Assembly (NCBI GenBank): GCA_017508895.1
Contig: JAFWRA010000141.1
Coordinates: 8,608 to 72,607, forward strand
Direction: 5' to 3'
Origin: Bacteroidales bacterium
GTDB taxonomy: Bacteria; Bacteroidota; Bacteroidia; Bacteroidales; F082
Length of the DNA: 64,000 nt
The notes beneath the pieces were generated by a model, which ran no database searches, was not told where the DNA came from, and saw only the letters and a program-made list of their open reading frames with translations. Below, piece by piece: positions 17,609 through 25,999 of this stretch. Position numbers and translations under genes: made by a program. Each line of letters begins with the position of its first letter. Position 1 is the stretch's first letter.

Positions 17609-19132
17609 ATGAACCAAGAAGACTTTTTCAAGAAAATAACCGCTCACGCCAAGGAATATGGATTCATCTTCCAGTCGAGCGAAATTTATGACGGACTTTC
17701 AGCCGTTTACGACTACGGTCAGAACGGCGTAGAGCTGAAGAAGAACATCCGTGAATATTGGTGGAAGGCCATGGTGCAGATGCATGAGAACATCGTCGGC
17801 ATCGACGCGGCCATCTTCATGCACCCCACCACCTGGAAGGCCTCGGGGCACTTGGATGCCTTCAACGACCCGCTCATCGACAACCGCGACTCGAAGAAAC
17901 GCTATCGCGCCGATGTGCTCGTCGAGGACTACATGGCCAAAATCGAGGAGAAGATTAATAAAGAGGTGGAGAAAGCCCGCAAGCGCTTTGGCGACGCCTT
18001 CAACGAGGAACAGTTTGTGACCACCAACCCACGCGTCCTTGAACACAAAGCCAAGATCGAGGAAATCAGCCACCGCCTGTATGGCGCCATGGAGCGTAAC
18101 GACCTCGATGCCATCAAGCAGCTTATCCTCGACCTGGAGATTGTCTGCCCCATCAGCGGTACCCGTAACTGGACCGACGTGCGTCAGTTCAACCTGATGT
18201 TCGCCACCAAGATGGGTAGCGTAGCCGACGGCTCCGACACGATTTATCTGCGTCCCGAGACGGCACAAGGCATCTTCGTCAACTACCTCAACGTGCAGAA
18301 GACTGGCCGTATGAAGATCCCGTTTGGCATCGCGCAGACCGGCAAGGCCTTCCGTAATGAGATTGTGGCCCGTCAGTTCATCTTCCGTATGCGCGAATTC
18401 GAGCAGATGGAGATGCAGTTCTTCGTCCGCCCCGGCACGGAACTCGAATGGTTCCAACATTGGAAGCAGGAACGCCTCGCTTGGCACCTCTCCTTGGGCC
18501 TGCCCGCCGAGAAATACCGCTTCCACGACCACGAGAAGCTGGCTCACTACGCCAACGCCGCCACCGACATCGAGTTCGACTTCCCCTTCGGCTTCAAGGA
18601 GCTGGAAGGCATCCACAGCCGTACCGACTTCGACCTCTCGGCCCACGCCAAATACTCGGGCAAGAAACTCCAGTACTTCGACCCCGACACCAACGAGAGC
18701 TACACACCTTACGTCATCGAGACCTCCATCGGCCTCGACCGCATGTTCCTCGCCATGTTCAGCAACGCCTTCACTGAAGAGAAGTTGGAAGACGGCTCGG
18801 AGCGTGTGGTGCTGAAGCTGCCGGCCATCCTGGCACCTTACAAAGTTGCCGTGCTGCCGTTGGTCAAGAAAGACGGTCTGCCAGAAAAAGCCCGCGAGAT
18901 TATCGACTCGCTGAAGGCCGACTTCATGTGCCAGTACGAAGAGAAAGACTCCATCGGCAAGCGCTACAGAAGACAGGATGCCATCGGTACACCGATGTGC
19001 GTCACGGTGGATAACGACACCTTGGTCGATAACACCGTCACTGTCCGCGACCGCGACACGATGGCCCAAGTACGCGTCCCGATTGAGAATCTGCGTACGA
19101 TGATTTTCGATGAATTGAAGCCGAAGAAATAA
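17609..19132 (+). CDS. glyS: Glycyl-tRNA synthetase, alpha2 type
   Basis: 507 residues. This is the single-chain homodimeric form, not the bacterial alpha2beta2 type, as usual in Bacteroidota. Marks: YGFIFQSSEIYDGLSAVYDYGQNGVELKKNI at the N-terminus, YLRPETAQGIFVNYLNVQ (motif 1 region), GIAQTGKAFRNEIVARQFIFRMREFEQMEMQFFV (motif 2), YTPYVIETSIGLDRMFLAMFSNAF (motif 3) and a C-terminal anticodon-binding domain (about 405-505: LPAILAPYKVAVLPLVKKDGLPEKAREI). Complete. The zinc-ribbon gene starts 5 bases later, so they probably form one transcript. Confidence 0.97.
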   Translation: MNQEDFFKKITAHAKEYGFIFQSSEIYDGLSAVYDYGQNGVELKKNIREYWWKAMVQMHENIVGIDAAIFMHPTTWKASGHLDAFNDPLIDNRDSKKRYRADVLVEDYMAKIEEKINKEVEKARKRFGDAFNEEQFVTTNPRVLEHKAKIEEISHRLYGAMERNDLDAIKQLILDLEIVCPISGTRNWTDVRQFNLMFATKMGSVADGSDTIYLRPETAQGIFVNYLNVQKTGRMKIPFGIAQTGKAFRNEIVARQFIFRMREFEQMEMQFFVRPGTELEWFQHWKQERLAWHLSLGLPAEKYRFHDHEKLAHYANAATDIEFDFPFGFKELEGIHSRTDFDLSAHAKYSGKKLQYFDPDTNESYTPYVIETSIGLDRMFLAMFSNAFTEEKLEDGSERVVLKLPAILAPYKVAVLPLVKKDGLPEKAREIIDSLKADFMCQYEEKDSIGKRYRRQDAIGTPMCVTVDNDTLVDNTVTVRDRDTMAQVRVPIENLRTMIFDELKPKK

Positions 19133-19137
19133 AACCT

Positions 19138-19926
19138 ATGCAAGTCAAATGTGATTTCTGCGGGGCGATGATTGACGAGACAAAGGAGCGCTGCCCGAAT
19201 TGCGGCGCTCCGCTCTCGGGTGCTAATCGTACGTCCGCTGAGCAGCCCAAGACCATCGAAGAGCTGCAGAAATGGTATGTGGCGCACCATCTACCGCCAG
19301 AAGAAATCACCAGGTTCTTCATCGGCAAGAACATCACCGAGCCCAAAGCTTTCGGCATCTATAGGGATGGCAACGGTGACTTTGTGGTCTACAAGAACAA
19401 GTCGACTGGAGAACGTGCCATCCGCTATCAAGGTGCCGACGAGAAGTATGCCGTCAACGAATTGTACCAGCGCCTGAAGGCGGAAATCGCGGACCAGAAA
19501 GGCAACCGTCCTGCAAGCAGCACGCAGCAGCCTTTATTGGACAATAAGAAAAAGAGGAGAAAAGGCTGCCTGATTGCCGTCATTATCTTTTTTGTCATGG
19601 GCATCTTGATGGCCGTTTTTGACAACACACCTCCTAACGGCTACTACAACTACAACGGTACACAATACTACCATCAGGGCTCGTCATGGTATTACTACGA
19701 CAAAGGGCAAGACGATTGGTTCAAATCCTATGACGACCCCGACATCACGGACAAAAATGCAAAGGACTACCAAACCTACCACCATACTGGTAAATCGTTT
19801 GAAGAGTCTTGCTGGTACGATTCAGGGAGCCATAGCGACGATTCCGGCTGGGACAGCGACAGCAACTGGGATAGTGGCAATGACTCGTGGGACAGCGGTA
19901 GTACCGACTGGGATTCGGACTGGTAG
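19138..19926 (+). CDS. Zinc-ribbon membrane protein with Trp-Asp-Ser-rich tail, unknown function
   Basis: 262 residues. An N-terminal zinc ribbon (CDFCGAMIDETKERCPNCGAPL, residues 6-27) is followed by a cytoplasmic region (about 40-125), basic residues, one transmembrane helix (about 142-160, GCLIAVIIFFVMGILMAVF) and an extracytoplasmic region rich in Tyr/Asn (NYNGTQYYHQGSSWYYYD). The last ~35 residues repeat D-S-x-W-D-S (SGWDSDSNWDSGNDSWDSGSTDWDSDW) and are strongly acidic. The ATG lies 5 bases after glyS. No catalytic motif is seen. The layout suggests a membrane sensor or assembly factor, but that is a guess. Confidence 0.85.
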   Translation: MQVKCDFCGAMIDETKERCPNCGAPLSGANRTSAEQPKTIEELQKWYVAHHLPPEEITRFFIGKNITEPKAFGIYRDGNGDFVVYKNKSTGERAIRYQGADEKYAVNELYQRLKAEIADQKGNRPASSTQQPLLDNKKKRRKGCLIAVIIFFVMGILMAVFDNTPPNGYYNYNGTQYYHQGSSWYYYDKGQDDWFKSYDDPDITDKNAKDYQTYHHTGKSFEESCWYDSGSHSDDSGWDSDSNWDSGNDSWDSGSTDWDSDW

Positions 19927-19994
19927 TATTAGGATTGCCTCTGGCAAGAAAGGCTCTGCCTTCGGCGTAGCCAAATCCGAGAAAAATCATTTTC

Positions 19995-20030
19995 AAAATC
20001 TCTCAAAATTCAGTTTTTGGGAGATTTTTT
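19995..20030 (+). terminator. Rho-independent terminator after the glyS operon
   Basis: AAAATCTCTCAAAA pairs with TTTTGGGAGATTTT (one G-T pair), ending in a run of six T. It is the clearest intrinsic terminator in the window. The rest of 19927-20272 holds no gene: there is a short hairpin at 20169-20185 (AAGCCC-TGAAA-GGGCTT) and promoter elements. Confidence 0.8.
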
Positions 20031-20146
20031 GCTTTGATTTTAATATGTTTCTTGCGAAGCAATCCCTTAACAACATAGACAACCCCATAGACAACGGTTG
20101 AATTTCGATTTTACAACAAATTGAAATCCAATCGTTTATTTTTTAT

Positions 20147-20224
20147 TATCTTTGCGGATTGATAGACAAAGCCCTGAAAGGGCTTGACAAGTTGTTTTTC
20201 GTTTGGAGAAATGCTATACATTTG
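20147..20224 (+). promoter_or_regulatory. Leader with two promoter elements and a small hairpin
   Basis: TATCTTTG (20147-20154) and, downstream, TTG (20192-20194), 22 bases, TACATTTG (20217-20224) both fit the Bacteroidota consensus. Between them AAGCCC-TGAAA-GGGCTT (20169-20185) followed by a T-rich run could attenuate the upstream transcript. These precede the T9SS gene at 20273. Confidence 0.4.
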
Positions 20225-20272
20225 CATTGCAAACCTCAAAAACGAAACAATAACCATTAAAAACATACCATC

Positions 20273-22723
20273 ATGAAAAAGTTATTTACATTAGCATTAA
20301 TCTTGTTGGTAGCCACAATGGGCCACTCACAAGTGAGAAAGGTGTCGAAGAACGACGCTAAGAATAAAGTCGCTACCAGGCAAGTCACCAAAGGCATGGA
20401 AAGCTTAAAGAACAAGCAAAGCGAACTCAACAAGACCCGCACCGACGGCGAACTCGACTACACGGTCTACGATTGGCAGACCAACTGGAGCAACATCAAC
20501 CGCACCATCGTTTGGCCTGACGGCACAGTGAACTTCGCTTACAACTATGCATTGGACGATAGCTTCAGCGACTGTGGAACTGGCATTGGCTCTTACAATG
20601 CCATCAATGACGAATGGATTCCGTCAGATGGACGTATCGAAACCGAAAAAACCTGCTTCGGCTCCATTGCTCGTTATCAGGAAAACAGCATTGTTGTTGC
20701 TGCCCAAACTGATTACATGTGTGGCTTGTACATTGTGGAGGACAAAGACAACATAACCCCTAACAGCGTGCCCCCTGTCAGCTACCTCAACCCCTCATAC
20801 GATCCTCGCTGCCCCAATGTGATGACCTCGGGAGCCAACCGGGACATCATCCACGTGGTTGCCACTGCCAATAGTGATTTTGGTGTCCCTGGTGCCGAAG
20901 GCGTCAACATGCCCATCATTTACTTCCGTTCGATGGACGGTGGCGAAACTTGGGACAAAGAAAACATCGTTCTTCCCTATATGGGTCCTGAATATGGTTT
21001 TGCTTGGGGCAACCACATCTGCTATTGGATGGAAACTACTGATGACAACTGCCTCGCTTTAGTTGTCAACAACCCTTGGAGCGACGGTATGGTTATCTAC
21101 AGCTATGACGATGGTGAAACATGGGAAAGAAAGGTATTCTACCATCATCCTGGCATCAACACTACTTTCGACACTTGGTTCATGTATCCGCGTTGGACCT
21201 CCTGTGTCTGGGGAGCCAACGATGAGCTCTGTCTTGCCTACGAGTTTAATTGCATCACTGGTGAACCTGGTTCAAGAAATTACGATCCAAGCATTGGCGG
21301 TGTTGCATTTTGGAGCGAAAGCCTGCCTTACCATGGTGAGACCCCACCCCCCACTCCTGGCCAGCCCTTTGTCATGAACACTGATTACATACTCGAACTC
21401 TATAATAGCTGGTACAACACCTTTAACAACTACTATAACTGGTACAACCCTTTGCAAGAGATATGGACTGAATTATTTGGCTACATTGAAGAAGGAAATA
21501 CATACTATTTAGGTGTTCACGGCAATTATTACTGTGGTCCAGTGGCCATGCCTGTCCTCTGCAAGGTGCCAAATACCGACGATGACCTAATAGCTGTTTG
21601 GATTGCCTTGGATCCAAATAATATGGAATATAATGGCATTTTTTACTTTAAACTCTTCGCCAGCTATTCCCTTAATGGTGGTCTCACGTGGACTCCTCAA
21701 ACCCAACTTACCGACAATTTCATGTGGACACTCAACGAGTTCGTTTATCCACAAGCCGCTGTGATTGGATCAACCCTCGTAGTTGCTGTCCAGACTGATA
21801 ATGAAACGGGTACCTTCATCCAAAACGACGACCTAGATGGTGACAACAACTTTTACCAAGGCTTCACCTTCGATATCAGCGGTTTCATTCCCCCGGTCCC
21901 ACCCTCACCACACCCGAATAATTCAGAATGGTACTACGAAATCGAGTGGGACAACGGCGACATCACCTACCAACACTTGGAATGCACAGGCGACACCGTC
22001 ATGCAAGGCAAGCGACCTAAGGTAATCGTGCGCAGCAACACGCATTACGACCGCGAAGAAATCGAAGTGACGCACGAATACATTTATGAAGAGGATGGCA
22101 TCGTCTATTGGTGGAATAAGAATTTGGAAGAATTCACCATTCTATATGACCTCAATGCCGATGTGGGCGACGAATGGGAAATCAAAGTCGGCTTGGAAAG
22201 CCTAACCATGCACGTGGATGCCGTAGAGAATTACGAATACGAAGGCTACACCTATCGGATGCTGACAGTGAGCGACCCCGAAGACCTCTTCAGCGGCGAC
22301 ATCGTGTGCGGCATCGGCCACCTTACCAGTTTCTTCCCCGAACGGCTGATGAACAGAGACAAAAACTACAGCGTGGAAGGCATACGTTGCTATTGGGTTG
22401 ACGGCAACTTGATATTTAAAATCGGCGAGGAAGACTGCGATGCAATTTATGGCGAACTTCATGGAATGGAAGAGATCGGCCCTTCGACAGGCTCAGGGAC
22501 TTTCACGGTCTATCCCAATCCAGCCAATGGCGTTTTGTTTGTACGGACGTTGCGCGCAACGTCTCTACCAGACCAGACCTACCGTATCACCAACCTCATG
22601 GGGCAAACCCTGCTGCAAGGCCACATCACCGGCGAAATCCAGCAGATTGACATTGCAAATTTGCCCATGGGTATGTATTTCATCAGCGCGGGCGGACAAA
22701 CTGTGAAATTTGTTGTAAAATAA
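20273..22723 (+). CDS. T9SS cargo: Asp-box propeller-like domain, shared module, sorting domain
   Basis: 816 residues. Signal peptide 1-20. The N-terminal ~530 residues carry Asp-boxes (SMDGGETWDKE, SYDDGETWERK, SLNGGLTWTPQ) as in sialidase-like beta-propellers, but no sialidase catalytic Arg/Tyr set that I can point to. From about residue 552 comes a ~180-residue module (EWYYEIEWDNGDITYQHLECTGDTV to ~730), present also in the genes at 22744 and 26000. The type A sorting domain (about 740-816: FTVYPNPANGVLFV, YRITNLMGQTLLQG, LPMGMYFISAGGQTVKFVVK) sends it to the surface. Two palindromic elements are translated in frame at 22480-22500 and 22546-22563. Confidence 0.88.
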   Translation: MKKLFTLALILLVATMGHSQVRKVSKNDAKNKVATRQVTKGMESLKNKQSELNKTRTDGELDYTVYDWQTNWSNINRTIVWPDGTVNFAYNYALDDSFSDCGTGIGSYNAINDEWIPSDGRIETEKTCFGSIARYQENSIVVAAQTDYMCGLYIVEDKDNITPNSVPPVSYLNPSYDPRCPNVMTSGANRDIIHVVATANSDFGVPGAEGVNMPIIYFRSMDGGETWDKENIVLPYMGPEYGFAWGNHICYWMETTDDNCLALVVNNPWSDGMVIYSYDDGETWERKVFYHHPGINTTFDTWFMYPRWTSCVWGANDELCLAYEFNCITGEPGSRNYDPSIGGVAFWSESLPYHGETPPPTPGQPFVMNTDYILELYNSWYNTFNNYYNWYNPLQEIWTELFGYIEEGNTYYLGVHGNYYCGPVAMPVLCKVPNTDDDLIAVWIALDPNNMEYNGIFYFKLFASYSLNGGLTWTPQTQLTDNFMWTLNEFVYPQAAVIGSTLVVAVQTDNETGTFIQNDDLDGDNNFYQGFTFDISGFIPPVPPSPHPNNSEWYYEIEWDNGDITYQHLECTGDTVMQGKRPKVIVRSNTHYDREEIEVTHEYIYEEDGIVYWWNKNLEEFTILYDLNADVGDEWEIKVGLESLTMHVDAVENYEYEGYTYRMLTVSDPEDLFSGDIVCGIGHLTSFFPERLMNRDKNYSVEGIRCYWVDGNLIFKIGEEDCDAIYGELHGMEEIGPSTGSGTFTVYPNPANGVLFVRTLRATSLPDQTYRITNLMGQTLLQGHITGEIQQIDIANLPMGMYFISAGGQTVKFVVK
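22480..22500. repeat. In-frame CCCTTCGACAGGCTCAGGGA element
   Basis: Palindromic repeat (CCCT-arm/AGGG-arm) translated as PSTGSGT exactly between the shared module and the sorting domain. Its near-identical copy is at 28303-28323 in the homologous place of the gene at 26000. Confidence 0.65.
22546..22563. repeat. In-frame palindrome GACGTTGCGCGCAACGTC
   Basis: An 18-base perfect palindrome inside the sorting domain, translated within RTLRATSLP. It occupies the same loop that carries different palindromic elements in the two paralogues at 24385 and 28363. Confidence 0.75.
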
Positions 22724-22743
22724 ACCATTAAAAACATAATACC

Positions 22744-24567
22744 ATGAAAAAAATGATCACTTTAATAGTGCTTCTCACCATGACCCTATGTGCAAAAGCA
22801 TCTGTCTACGATTTCATTGCATTTCCAGAACATGTCATTGGGCGAAAGATAAACTCCTCCGGCCAAGTCACAAATGAATACCCCTCCGATTTCATCTATA
22901 ACCAAAACGGCGTATTGACCAGATTCGATTTTCCGACAATGCTTTCAAACACTTACTATTTTGTCGATTACCCTTCTATGGTTTCGTCCGTTCATACTAG
23001 CTATCTAGGTCATCCCATTATTACAGAAAACCACACCTACCAATACAATAACTTCGACCAAATCATGCACTCGGAACACACCCACTCACAGTACGGCATC
23101 GCTTATTATGATTATCTCTACGACAATAACCATAAACTGACAAAAATCAACCACGATGTCACTGATCCGGATTATGAATTTCATGAGCAAACCATTTATG
23201 AATATGAAAACAACTATAGGACCCAAATTGAATACTATTACAGTGGCTATCAAACCTTATTGCTGAGTTCTCGGACAACAAATTGTTATGATGAAAGACT
23301 TCAGATTTTGACATCCCAAATCGAGAAATATAATGGAACAGGCGAAATCATTGCCACTTCACTCAAAACTTATTCATACACGCCCAACAACAAGACAAAC
23401 AACATCATCACCCAAACTCTAATTGATGGAGACTGGGTAAACTCAAGCATTATCCAATATGTTTATGATGACAAGGACCGTGTTATCGAATTTCAGAAGT
23501 GGCTGTGGTCAGACGAAAATGAAGATTGGAACATCACCAATAAAATTGTTTATGACTTTAATGACGATGAACAAAAACTCACTATCTCGTTCCGCAAGAC
23601 AAACACTACTGGCGAATGGATATGGGACGAATTCTCTAGCCAAACCCTGTTTTATGAATCAGATTTGAACGAATGGCAAAAAGCTATTTCAAACTACAAA
23701 AACCTTAACATCAACCAATTCGAAATCGATATACATTATGTAACTAAAGAGATCGAGTTCCCGATGCTTTCGGAATGGTATTACGAACTCAAGTGGGACG
23801 ACGGCAGCATCACCTATCAACACTTGGAATGCACAGGTGACACCGTCTTGCAAGGCAAGCGTCCCAAAGTCATCGTGCGCAGCAATACACATTATGACCG
23901 CGATACCATTAACGAAGTGACCCATGAATATATCCTTGAGGAAAACGGCATAGTTTATTGGTGGAACAATACATTGCAGGAATTCACCACGCTCTATGAC
24001 AATAACGCTGATACAGGCGACGAATGGGAAATCAAGGTGGGCACGGAGAGCATCATCGTACACGTGGACCATGTGGATGTCTTCGAATATCAAGGGGGAA
24101 CATTTAAAATGCTGCAAATCAGCGATGCAAATGACATCTTCAACGGTGACATTATCGTCGGATTTGGCCACATGACCAGTTTCTTCCCTGAAAAACTGAT
24201 GAACCAAGGCAAAGGCTTCCGCGTGGATGGACTCCGATGCTACTGGGTGGAAGGTGCCTTGCTCTATCACAACGGTGAAGAGGACTGCGATGCCATCCAT
24301 AGCGAACTGCAAGACATTGAAGAACATCCTTCGAAAACCGCTTTCGTGGTGTATCCCAATCCCACCAACAATATCCTGTTTGTAGAGACGCAAAATCTTG
24401 CGTCTCAACCGACGACAACCGAATACAATATCACCAACCTCATAGGCCAAACCCTGCTGCAAGGCCACATCACCGCCGAAATCCAGCAGATTGACATTGC
24501 AAATTTGCCCATGGGTATGTATTTCATCAGCGTGGGCGGACAAACTGTGAAATTCGTAAAGCAATGA
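22744..24567 (+). CDS. T9SS cargo: YD-like repeat domain, shared module, sorting domain
   Basis: 607 residues. Signal peptide about 1-19. The N-terminal ~340 residues are rich in Tyr, Asn and Asp with repeated Y-x-Y-D-x-x-x-x-L/V-T units (YDYLYDNNHKLTKINHD, IQYVYDDKDRVIEFQKW, KIVYDFNDDEQKLTISF), resembling YD/Rhs-like or Bacteroidota text-like repeats. From about residue 344 it has the same ~180-residue module as its neighbours, then a sorting domain (FVVYPNPTNNILFV...LPMGMYFISVGGQTVKFVKQ). A palindrome is translated in frame at 24385-24406. It starts 20 bases after the 816-aa gene and overlaps the TPR/HTH gene by ATGA, so the three are co-transcribed. Function unknown. Confidence 0.85.
   Translation: MKKMITLIVLLTMTLCAKASVYDFIAFPEHVIGRKINSSGQVTNEYPSDFIYNQNGVLTRFDFPTMLSNTYYFVDYPSMVSSVHTSYLGHPIITENHTYQYNNFDQIMHSEHTHSQYGIAYYDYLYDNNHKLTKINHDVTDPDYEFHEQTIYEYENNYRTQIEYYYSGYQTLLLSSRTTNCYDERLQILTSQIEKYNGTGEIIATSLKTYSYTPNNKTNNIITQTLIDGDWVNSSIIQYVYDDKDRVIEFQKWLWSDENEDWNITNKIVYDFNDDEQKLTISFRKTNTTGEWIWDEFSSQTLFYESDLNEWQKAISNYKNLNINQFEIDIHYVTKEIEFPMLSEWYYELKWDDGSITYQHLECTGDTVLQGKRPKVIVRSNTHYDRDTINEVTHEYILEENGIVYWWNNTLQEFTTLYDNNADTGDEWEIKVGTESIIVHVDHVDVFEYQGGTFKMLQISDANDIFNGDIIVGFGHMTSFFPEKLMNQGKGFRVDGLRCYWVEGALLYHNGEEDCDAIHSELQDIEEHPSKTAFVVYPNPTNNILFVETQNLASQPTTTEYNITNLIGQTLLQGHITAEIQQIDIANLPMGMYFISVGGQTVKFVKQ
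24385..24406. repeat. In-frame GAGACGCAA/TTGCGTCTC hairpin
   Basis: Nine-base stem with a four-base loop, translated inside ETQNLASQP of the sorting domain. Same position as the palindromes in the two paralogous genes but of unrelated sequence. Confidence 0.75.
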
Positions 24568-25907
24568 AAACCCGATGTATATTAATGACCGTGCTTGTGC
24601 TGGCGAGCCTTTCGGCCTGTCGGCATGAGGCGCGCTGGCTCAAAGAAGCGGAGACGCACTATCAGCAAGGCCTCGAACAGCGTGCTGCCAGACAGTCGGA
24701 GGAGGCGGCCGAGTCGTTCAGCCAGGCGCTGATCGACATCAACCGCTGCGACCAAGACCACCCCGAGGTGAAACGCCTGAAAGCACAAATCGAGGACAAC
24801 CTCGGCTTCACCTATTGGAAGCACGAACTGTTTGCCGAAGCCCTGCCGCTGCACACCGACGCCGCCACGCTGGCCCGCGAACTCAACGACTCCACCTTAT
24901 TGATGAACGCCCTGCGCAACTGCGGTCGCGCAACGGCCTCGTTAGGTGATACCGATGCGGCAGAACAGCATTACAACGAAGCCCTTGCCATCGCCAAGGC
25001 CTTGAACGACAAGACCATGGAAAACGAAGTTCTATTGGAATCGAGCCGCGACGTGTATTTGGTGAAGGAAGACTTCGGCCAGGTGATTGAGCGCATCACC
25101 CGAGCACGCGCTGCCGGTGCCGAAGGCGACAGCCAACTGACCTTGGGTCTGGCTTACTATTATCTGGAACAGGACAGCCTCGCCATCGTCCACCTCACTG
25201 AAGCCACCCATAACGAGATGGCTGGCGTGCGCATGTCGGCCTACCAAAGCCTCTATTTCATCCATCAGATTGAGGAGGACTACCAAAAGGCTTTGGAATG
25301 TCACGAACTGTTCAACGAGAACATGATGCAGGCCAACCAAACCCACCGCAGCGAGCAGGTGCAGCGCATCAAAGCGGAATACGACCTCCAGATGCAGAAA
25401 AGCCAACTGCAATCGGAACAAAAGCTGAAGAGCCTCTACCTTTATCTCATCCTCGGTCTCTTGTTGGTCGTTTTGGCTATCACTTTGCTACTCTTGCGAC
25501 AGAAAACACTGAGTGCCAAGTTGAAAGCCGAAGAGATGAAGAACCAGCTGGAGTTAGAATTGAAGAAAAACAAGGTGTATGTGACCGCCCTCGCCCTCAC
25601 CGAGCAAATCACCGCCTCGACCCTTGACTTCGACTTGAAGGAAAATGAATGGGACGACTTCGTGACGCTCATCGACAAGGTCTACAGCGACTTCACCAAA
25701 CGGCTAATGGACAAATACCCCACCCTCACCAAGAGCGACCTGCAAATCTGCTGCCTCACCAAGCAAGGCTTCAGCAACCAAGTCATCTCCATCCTGATGA
25801 ACCTGCAAACCAACTCCTATGCCCGCCGCAAGTCGCGCATCAAGCAGGAGAAGATGAACGGCTTGGAGGACGAGCGGAGTTTTGAAGAAATTATCAATTC
25901 GATATAG
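24564..25907 (+). CDS. Lipoprotein-anchored TPR regulator with C-terminal HTH-like domain
   Basis: 447 residues. Lipoprotein-type signal with Cys19 (LASLSAC). Tetratricopeptide repeats run from about 25 to 260 (AALPLHTDAATLARELNDSTLLMNALRNCGRATASLGDTDAAEQHYNEALAIA). A coiled segment precedes one transmembrane helix (about 290-311, LYLYLILGLLLVVLAITLLLL), then a second coiled region and a C-terminal segment YPTLTKSDLQICCLTKQGFSNQVISILMNLQTNSYARRKSRIK, which resembles a LuxR-type helix-turn-helix. This layout is common in Bacteroidales and is taken as a membrane-bound regulator. It overlaps the preceding T9SS gene by 4 bases, which suggests it senses or regulates that cargo. Confidence 0.85.
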   Translation: MKTRCILMTVLVLASLSACRHEARWLKEAETHYQQGLEQRAARQSEEAAESFSQALIDINRCDQDHPEVKRLKAQIEDNLGFTYWKHELFAEALPLHTDAATLARELNDSTLLMNALRNCGRATASLGDTDAAEQHYNEALAIAKALNDKTMENEVLLESSRDVYLVKEDFGQVIERITRARAAGAEGDSQLTLGLAYYYLEQDSLAIVHLTEATHNEMAGVRMSAYQSLYFIHQIEEDYQKALECHELFNENMMQANQTHRSEQVQRIKAEYDLQMQKSQLQSEQKLKSLYLYLILGLLLVVLAITLLLLRQKTLSAKLKAEEMKNQLELELKKNKVYVTALALTEQITASTLDFDLKENEWDDFVTLIDKVYSDFTKRLMDKYPTLTKSDLQICCLTKQGFSNQVISILMNLQTNSYARRKSRIKQEKMNGLEDERSFEEIINSI

Positions 25908-25999
25908 TTGTCTGTTGTTCAGTTATTCAGTTGTTCAATTGAAATATTGATTCTATGAATCTTAAATCTTTGAATCAAATAATAAAAACCTAAAATACC

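Noticed and set aside
17699..19069. 456-codon open frame on the minus strand opposite glyS
   Set aside because: It is the antisense of a GC-rich, strongly conserved synthetase gene; its protein is a low-complexity Val/Gly/Leu/His mix with no domain.
23689..24564. 291-codon minus-strand frame opposite the shared module
   Set aside because: Similar antisense frames appear opposite the other module copies, so it only mirrors the repeated coding sequence.
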